Assembly (NCBI RefSeq): GCF_000524195.1
Contig: NW_020170384.1
Span: 499,336 to 527,553 of the forward strand
DNA length: 28,218 nt
DNA from: Echinococcus granulosus
Lineage: Eukaryota > Platyhelminthes > Cestoda > Cyclophyllidea > Taeniidae
Reading direction: 5' to 3'
The translations under genes and the position numbers were made by a program. This document shows positions 22,401 to 28,218 of the stretch, in pieces (the stretch's first letter is position 1; each line of letters opens with the position of its first letter). The notes beneath the pieces were generated by a model, which saw only the letters and a program-made list of their open reading frames with translations, did not search any database and had not been told where the DNA came from.

Positions 22401-25400
22401 TTCCTAGACTAACTTCATGAAGCGGCCTAGAGATTTCCCTGTTCTGGGAAACATCATCACTAGTATTAGCGCTTTGCTCATTTTCAAATGAGTAATTTTT
22501 TTCGCTCTTGTGCAGTCATTTTACTTCAAGTGTTTGCCAATGTCCCTTCGGTCAGCCATTTTAATCCATTTAGTCCTAATTGTTTTTTTAGAACTAATTT
22601 TTAATCTCTCCTTTAATGTCGACGCTTATTTCAAGCGCTGCGCTTGCATCAAAATCCACCATCTGTTCGTATGCAGCAAACGGTGTCCCATATGTTTATG
22701 GAAGGCTGATTCCCTATTTTTGGTGTCGTGGCATGTGCTGAATGGTCTCTCTGGTGTATGCAAGTTTTCGTCGTTTGTACCAAAACAGTAAAAATTTGAT
22801 TGGGTTTTCAATCGTTGAGACAACTTTTCGCTGTCGATTATGGGAAGAACCAAACGGCACTTTAACCCATGCGTATGAGTACATTTTATCGTGGATGCCC
22901 AACCCGCAAAACTGCGAGCGTTAGTGACGAACGAGGCCTGATATGTTTATGTCTACTTATTTGTTGTATTGTCGTCTCTTCCTGAATCACCTTTTTCATC
23001 CTTTTTCGATGCTTAACCTATCAAATTTTTGTTTTATTCCCGGTGACTTTTGAGTGGAATGTGTGTTGGAACCTCTTGAATCGCCTGGTTGGCACTGTTT
23101 TGACTTGTGTTCCGTACCGCTCCCTCACTTCGGTAACACTTGTTTCAGTCAACCGGATTTATTCGATGCGCTTGATATTTCTACTTTTTATTGTGTTTGC
23201 ACAGAGGAACCCCCTTTGATTTCTCCATTCCCTTCACCGGCTACGTGTGACTTCGCACCATCACTCTTGTTAGAACCTGTTTCTTATCCTCGCTTTAATG
23301 CTCCTCACGGGCAAATGCGTGTTATTTGCTTATTCGCTCACTTGAATCTATTGAAAGCACGCACATCCTTAGTATATTTCAAGGTAAACTAGTCGCATTG
23401 GCCCATTTTTCTCGGCGCTGTCTTGAGTGCAGTTTCCAAAGTGGTTTTTTCTCGTATGTATTTGTGAAAGTCAATTTGTGCACAGCCCAAAGGCTAACTG
23501 TTGGCGACTACCTTCGGCAGTAACAAGGACATCCTCTCTGTTCGGGCTCTCATTTTTAGTATTTATTGCCAAACACGTGCATTTTTGACATCGTCCAGTG
23601 GAATGCTTTACCAGTCTGGTCTGTGGGTGGCAAACGCTTACATGATTCGGCAGTACCCTGTGGGGTTTAAATTTTTATTCCAACATTATCATTGTTTTTT
23701 CGCCATTGCTCGTGTTGTTCTGTCTTCACTTTCTGGCTGATATCACAGTTCCTCCTTATCTCATCCTTTTCTCAACTATGAAGTTTCTATTGTTTAATCT
23801 GTGTATTTCTTTTGATGCACAGTTTTGTTTGCCTTACTCCATAAGTTGCCTTTATCAGTTCTACCATGTATGCTCTTTTGCCACGGTTTTTACTGCCTTG
23901 TCAAAATTCAGCGTGCACAATTCATTCTGTTTTCATTTTGAATACTAGTTCAGCCGAAACTCATCTACATAGGCATGTTGTCAATGACTCAGAGCCTATT
24001 TTGCGTTGCCCTTCCTCCTGTCCCATAATCGACTGATAATGTGAAAATTGCGAGATTTGAGTGGATTCATGTATGGTGTGTTTCTGGAATTCCGCAAAAT
24101 CCCATTCTCATTGATCCCTGCTTTCGATCGAGGGTGTGCACGCTCTCTGGCATGCTGCACAATTGTGTGTCATTCTTGTCTCACGAAAACAATTCACTGT
24201 GCGTCTTTTAGGCTCCCTTTTCTCTGTCTTTCATCGTATTTGGGTGCGTTCTAGGGATGGTTCCTTGTTCATGTTGCTCCTTCGTTTATGGTAATTGTGT
24301 TAGTACTTTACTCAACGTAATGTGGCGACTTTGCTAGTTGCATGCTTTCCCTAGCCACTCCTGTTTTCACATCTTGATTTATACGTAGAATTTGGATCAA
24401 TGACGCTCTAATTTTGGCACTTTTTTGGTTTTATTTTAGAGCTGCATGCGCTAAATCCCTCTAGACTCTGCATTTCTGTAATCCGTTTCTGTGTAATTAA
24501 TTTGCCTTTTTTTGAACGACTTCCAGATTTTTCATCCGACTGCGTTAGGAATGTTCGGTGCTTGCCTAGCTCTAGTGAATAGTTTCAGGCGAACTGCCTC
24601 GGCTATTTTTTCTTCTGTAATTTTATTTGGTGTTATCAGGTAAGTGTTATTGCGTTGCGAGCTTCCTTCCGTTAATACTTACTACAAGCCATTCAACTGT
24701 CCCTCCTGCCCAATTACTAACCGCCGTTTCTGGGAATTTTATCATGATAGGCGAATTACATTACGTCCATTAGCTTTTGCGGGCTGCATTGGGTAGGAAA
24801 GTGTGGGTAATTAAGTTTTCCCCCCTGCACTTAGGTAAATGTTCCCTTCCACTGTTCCTTTTCGTAGTGCAATTTTCGGTTCTGCTTTTTTGTACTTTTG
24901 GGCTTGTCAAATAATAGTTACCTTCATGGCTGCACTAATTATTTTCCTGTTACTTTGCGGTTTATCGGGATACTTCTTAGGTTTGATCATCAAAAAAGTT
25001 CGTAAGTTTATTTATCCAAGTTTCTCATCCCATCAAAATGTTAAACAACCATTTAGCCTGCCTTCCATCCGAGGTGGAATTTCATTGGAAGTGATTTTAT
25101 GTATGTATCTGTGGGACTCATTGTCCTACCTTACCAATGTTTGAGTTATCTTTCTCTCCCCCAACTCAGAATTGGCTGAATATTATTTCTTGTAGATCAC
25201 CGACGTTTTCGTTCCACGTCCCTTTCGCTCGTTCGCCTTCATCACCTTCGAGGACCCAGGTGTGGCGGCCTCCCTGCTGGGTGAGGATCAGGTTATCAAT
25301 GGCCAGACGCTAACAGTGGGCTCCGCAGTACCCAAGATGCCTGCCTTCATGCACCACGGTCACGGCGGTGGGGGTAGTGGTGGCGGTGGCCACGGCGGCA

Positions 25401-26964
25401 TGATGCACAACATGTACCACGCCGCCGCTGCTGCTGCCGCTCATGGCGGGCCTCAAGGCCTTCCCTGGGGTAGTGAGTCTCCACCCACTTTATTTGCAGG
25501 AACAGTGCTGCTTCACTAAATCAAATTATGTCTAGTGCTTAGTTATCTTTTTATTGGTACTATGTCTATCCGTACGTAAGGTCCAGGAGTCTAGTGGTGT
25601 ATGTGGTATGAGCGGAATTCTAAGCCAATGTCATGAAGTTCGGTTTGTATGGAACTCGAAACCGGGGTGCAGCAACGTACCGTTAACTTGTAACTGCACC
25701 ACATTCTTATTTGTACGGATAATCGTATTGGTGGATTGCTGTGTTCGACGTTCCATCACTGCCGCTTGTTCCTTAACATACGGCCAACTACGCTTTTGCT
25801 GGAGAGCATTATCTCCTCGCGTTTGTCTGTTGTTTACACCTGCGTTGTGGAAAAGATGGCAATTTGGGCTATGGTTATCTTTATGAGCCATCCTTGTTTA
25901 CGTTGAACGTGCTGTCGCCTTTTATTCTGGGGTCGGCAGGATTTGTTTTCGCTATCCTTTCTCCGTGAGAGCATTTCTCCGGTTATGTATTTGTGTCAAC
26001 GATAAGGCTGAAACATTCACTCGTTCTCTTACTGTTGCACCTGTGCTCAGATTAATAACCGTCAAGCTCTGTATCTATAGGCGCCAATAATAATTGGTTT
26101 TGGTTCAACCAATGAGGTTTAGTATGTGATCTGTAATTTATTTTCCACCAGTTGGTTGTGGTGTTTTTTGACCTATAATTTTCCGTGGTAGTAGCAAAAA
26201 TTGAGTCCGATATGTCATTTCGCAGGCTGGCAGCACCCGTTTGGAGCCTATGGTGCTTATGGGGACGAGGGTAGCGGACCACAGAGCCCTCGAAGCCGCT
26301 ACAACGGTCCCTCCATGGTGCCAGGCATGAGCCCCTCTGCCGTCTCCACCGCTGCTGCCCTTGCCTCGCAGTACACACGCGCCCATCAGGTTAGTTTTCT
26401 TTCTTCTTTCTCAGTACTTCCCTACTTCAGCCGAGGCCGTGCACTAGCTATGTGGCTTTCTCCTGGGTCCCTTCACTGTCTTTGCGCAATCTAACGTTCT
26501 ATGAAAAATCACCTTTTTATCATTCATATCTTCTTGACTTGTGGAAGCTTCATTGTCTTTTTTCCTCTTGAAAGTAAATTAGCAATATTGGGACGTTTGT
26601 TGCAGATAGTCGCAATACCGTCCATCTAATCGATCCTTTTTAGTTCCAGCGCAAGCGGGTACTTCTTGTTTGTTTATGTGGGGGAAATTATCTCCCAAGT
26701 TCTTGTTCAAGAAGTTCGTGTTACCCCCTCCAGTGACTTTGTGAGATCCAATCTGTTGCAGCCTTTTTTCTTCTGCAGAACCAGGGTGGTGGTTACATTA
26801 GACAACGACCAAACGGCCAGGGTGGCGGTGGCTACCAAGGTGACGATAGCACTGCCTTGGCCACGCTGAACATCCTCAGTAATCCCTCGGTTGTTGCTGC
26901 AATCGTGAACGCGGCCAAGAACGAGGGGATGGCCGCTGGTCAAGGCGGGAGCCGCGGGACTTAA
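19215..26964 (+). CDS. TARDBP: TDP-43 (TAR DNA-binding protein), complete, 7 exons, 425 residues
   Basis: The coding join is 19215-19458, 19658-19821, 20769-20909, 22203-22307, 25196-25469, 26226-26389 and 26779-26964. It keeps one frame throughout and gives 425 residues (human TDP-43 has 414). TDP-43 is a nuclear hnRNP that binds UG-rich RNA and controls splicing, cryptic-exon repression and mRNA stability. Domains in order are the N-terminal ubiquitin-like oligomerisation fold (1-81), a bipartite NLS KRK(83-85)...KTKR(96-99), RRM1 (about 107-182; RNP2 LIVLNL, RNP1 GYGFIRF) and RRM2 (about 194-262; RNP2 LHIGQL, RNP1 RSFAFITF). The tail (about 265-425) is rich in Gly, His and Ala. The start at 19215 gives MISPEVSYVQV, close to the usual MSEYIRV-type N-terminus; the frame is open further upstream, but that part looks unrelated. 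An AG at 19167-19168 might serve as a splice or spliced-leader acceptor. A GU-rich 3' UTR element suggests autoregulation. Confidence 0.97.
19658..19821 (+). CDS. TARDBP: TDP-43 exon 2: nuclear localisation signal and first half of RRM1
   Basis: It encodes residues 82-136, starting after a TTTTAG acceptor and ending before GTAAGT. It contains the bipartite NLS with exactly the human spacing (KRK, ten residues, KxKR). RNP2 is LIVLNL, and LPWRV carries the RNA-stacking Trp (Trp-115, human Trp-113). The acidic linker residues DDEE resemble the human linker. Confidence 0.95.
20769..20909 (+). CDS. TARDBP: TDP-43 exon 3: second half of RRM1
   Basis: It encodes residues 137-183, between a TTTCAG acceptor and a GTGGGT donor. 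RNP1 is GYGFIRF, so human Phe-147 is Tyr-149 (conservative) and Phe-149 is Phe-151. The stretch ending RHFIDSRWCDVRIPISK matches the family's final RRM1 strand. Both junctions fall between codons. Confidence 0.96.
22203..22307 (+). CDS. TARDBP: TDP-43 exon 4: inter-RRM linker and start of RRM2
   Basis: It encodes residues 184-218, between a TTGTAG acceptor and a GTAAGT donor. It has a charged linker (TEGDRQEVNRK), RNP2 LHIGQL, and the first helix ending in HFSQFGH. The aromatic at RNP2 position 2 (human Phe-194) is His-196 here. Reading across the next junction gives FGHITDVFVPR, which aligns without gap to the human YGDVMDVFIPK. Confidence 0.95.
22308..25195 (+). other. TDP-43 intron 4 (2888 nt), splitting RRM2
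   Basis: This is the longest intron of the gene. It is T-rich on the coding strand, for example 30 T against 10 A at 24601-24660. Open frames inside it, such as 23054-23392 and 24839-25144, are rich in Phe, Leu and Ser as expected from T-rich sequence and are not called as genes. Confidence 0.9.
25196..25469 (+). CDS. TARDBP: TDP-43 exon 5: end of RRM2 and start of low-complexity tail
   Basis: It encodes residues 219-309 plus the first base of Gly-310. It carries the conserved DVFVPRPFRSFAFITF with both RNP1 stacking Phe residues (231 and 233), then the last RRM2 strand. The tail begins with a His/Gly-rich run (HHGHGGGGSGGGGHGG), NMYH and a run of seven Ala. The local GC content is much higher than in the introns. 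The donor is GTAGTG, weaker than the others. Confidence 0.94.
26226..26389 (+). CDS. TARDBP: TDP-43 exon 6: low-complexity tail
   Basis: It encodes residues 310-364 after a TTTCGCAG acceptor. It contains the aromatic/Gly segment PFGAYGAYGDEG, a Ser/Pro part with SPRSRYNGPSM, and an Ala-rich stretch STAAALASQYTRAHQ. The phase-1 junction (G | GC) with the previous exon supports the join. The role is inferred to be the prion-like, phase-separating region. Confidence 0.9.
26779..26964 (+). CDS. TARDBP: TDP-43 last exon: Gly/Gln segment, C-terminal helix and stop
   Basis: It encodes residues 365-425 and a TAA stop, after a pyrimidine-rich CTGCAG acceptor. It begins NQGGGYIRQRPNGQGGGGY and continues to ALATLNILSNPSVVAAIVN, a likely amphipathic helix, then ends QGGSRGT. 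The helix may play the part of the human conserved helix at about 320-340, though the sequence differs. Confidence 0.92.
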   Translation, partial: NQGGGYIRQRPNGQGGGGYQGDDSTALATLNILSNPSVVAAIVNAAKNEGMAAGQGGSRGT

Positions 26965-28218
26965 GGCAGACCACACGCGCACGCTTTACCCTTTGCCCGT
27001 GGTCTGTACTATACTAGCTGTAGCCTCGACCTATTTCTGCATCTTCTCGCTTGACCACCAACACCGCTCGAATCATGTGTAATGTTTAATTGGTGTACTC
27101 TTTCCTTGTCCTTTCATTCTTCTAAGACCAGTGATCGAGCGCACTGGTTGCGTTATTTTATCAGCTCTTAAATATTTAACTCCTATGGTTCGATGTCTAC
27201 CCCCTCCCCGTCCCCTATTGCGTGTCTCCTTGTGTGCCCTTGTCTCCGTTATCTGTGCTTGTCTGTTAGTCCATGTGTGAATGAGCGTGCATGTGTATGT
27301 GCGTTTGTGCCGTGTGTTTTGGAAGACACGACGTTGATGTAGGCCGTATTCAAAGGGCGCTTGGTTGGGTGCAAATTTTATAGGTACTATGCTACGTCAT
27401 GGCGCGAGTTCCGAGTTGTAAAAGCGCATACGCATGGTCTGCTGCTGTATGTTACTCAGGTTGGGCTGACGATGATTGACTCAAAAAGTTTGAAATTCCG
27501 GTGTAGTATGAAATGTGATGAATGAGTTGTAGGAAGTGTTGCGATATTCCTCCCAGCATTTATTACTGCTTTAGATCTTTTGTACCTCAGACAGCTACCA
27601 ATTTTGCCTTGATCATTGCTCACTTTTGCGCGGCATATCAAAAGACTGGGCTTGTAGTTGGCACGGCTATCACCGGATGTGTGTCCGCAGCACGTTCACC
27701 ATCGACACTCGACATCACATGTGGCGTGTCGGTTTTAGTTATGCTCGGGTTTATGGGTGTCATGCGCTTTCTTACCACGTTGGGGTGAATGGTCACAAAT
27801 GAACAGGGTAAGAGGATCATTCGGGTTTGAAACAAAGTGGTGTGGCACGGTCTTGGCTGCAAAATGGCCTTAATTTTTGGCACTTAGGCGGTCGATTCAC
27901 TGGCAGCGAAAGGTAAGATGTTAGTCTGTCTTATTCGCATGGATAGGCGTTACAAAAGGTCTAATACACGAAATCCGAAGCCAAATTACACCTAAGGTGC
28001 CTGCGGACATGTTAATGTTGGGCTTAGCGATGTGAGAGAACGGCGCTGTTGAAATTACTTCGGAGTCGATGTATCGTGCAGAGACAATTCCACGTGTCGC
28101 TTTACTCCCCTGACAGCAGCCTATGCCAACAATAAGAAAGTGTAGATTCAAGAACAAAACTGACAGTAACCTAGGTGCACTGCCTAATCAATCATAAGAT
28201 TGGTGAACTCGAGACAGT
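26965..28218. other. TDP-43 3' UTR and downstream DNA
   Basis: No AATAAA is present after the stop. Weak variants such as AATACA (near 27963) occur, so the transcript end cannot be fixed. The first part holds a GU-rich cluster. Beyond about 27.5 kb, open frames occur on both strands (for example + 27522-27788 and - 27921-28157), none recognised. Confidence 0.5.
27221..27320 (+). promoter_or_regulatory. GU-rich element in the TDP-43 3' UTR, candidate autoregulatory site
   Basis: It starts 257 nt after the stop and contains many UG and UGUG steps ('ccatgtgtgaatgagcg', 'catgtgtatgtgcg', 'gccgtgtgtttt'). At 27275-27284 it reads GTGTGAATGA, which equals the first ten bases of GUGUGAAUGAAU, the RNA used for the human TDP-43 tandem-RRM structure. 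Vertebrate TDP-43 represses its own mRNA through a 3' UTR binding region. A similar role here is inferred. Confidence 0.5.

Noticed and set aside
23054..23392. 112-codon + strand frame inside TDP-43 intron 4
   Set aside because: It is rich in Phe, Ser, Pro and Leu as expected from pyrimidine-rich intron sequence, and no homology was seen. It is not in phase with flanking exons through good splice sites.
27171..27210. tRNA-like TTCGA box near 27188, and similar TTCGA boxes at 8632 and 15164
   Set aside because: None has the full GGTTCGANTCC B box, a matching A box at the right distance, or an acceptor stem.
27925..28197. A 91-codon + strand frame interrupted only by two TGA codons, suggesting a selenoprotein or an alternative code
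   Set aside because: No homology, no visible SECIS-like hairpin, and two stops in 91 codons is unremarkable. The - strand frame across it is equally open.

Overview
This is animal nuclear DNA with spliced genes. Two protein-coding genes can be recognised, both on the + strand with GT/AG introns. The organism is inferred to be an invertebrate, tentatively a flatworm. That rests on moderate intron sizes, fairly low GC outside the exons and the degree of divergence of both proteins. It is not proven by any diagnostic sequence.

Region 1 (1-3.3 kb) holds the 3' end of an MBOAT7/LPIAT1-type lysophospholipid acyltransferase. Its last two exons are 1113-1318 and 2437-3163, followed by an AATAAA signal at 3299. 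The N-terminal exons lie upstream of the window. The most striking point is that the catalytic MBOAT histidine is a tyrosine, although the frame and splice sites are intact.

Region 2 (about 3.3-19.1 kb) is about 15.8 kb in which I recognise no gene, tRNA, transposon or CRISPR. It contains only short open frames of the size expected by chance, a few of them exon-like, plus a perfect 18-bp palindrome and a short hairpin.

Region 3 (19.2-27.0 kb) is a complete seven-exon TDP-43 (TARDBP) gene encoding 425 residues. The order is N-terminal oligomerisation domain, bipartite nuclear localisation signal, RRM1, RRM2, and a Gly/His/Ala-rich low-complexity tail ending in a predicted helix. The larger introns sampled have many more T than A on the coding strand.

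Region 4 (27.0-28.2 kb) is the presumed TDP-43 3' UTR and downstream DNA. About 260 nt after the stop is a GU-rich cluster. It contains a 10-nt match to the GUGUGAAUGA core known to be bound by human TDP-43, so it is a candidate autoregulatory element.

The two genes act in unrelated processes: phosphoinositide acyl-chain remodelling and RNA processing. Nothing here suggests a joint system.
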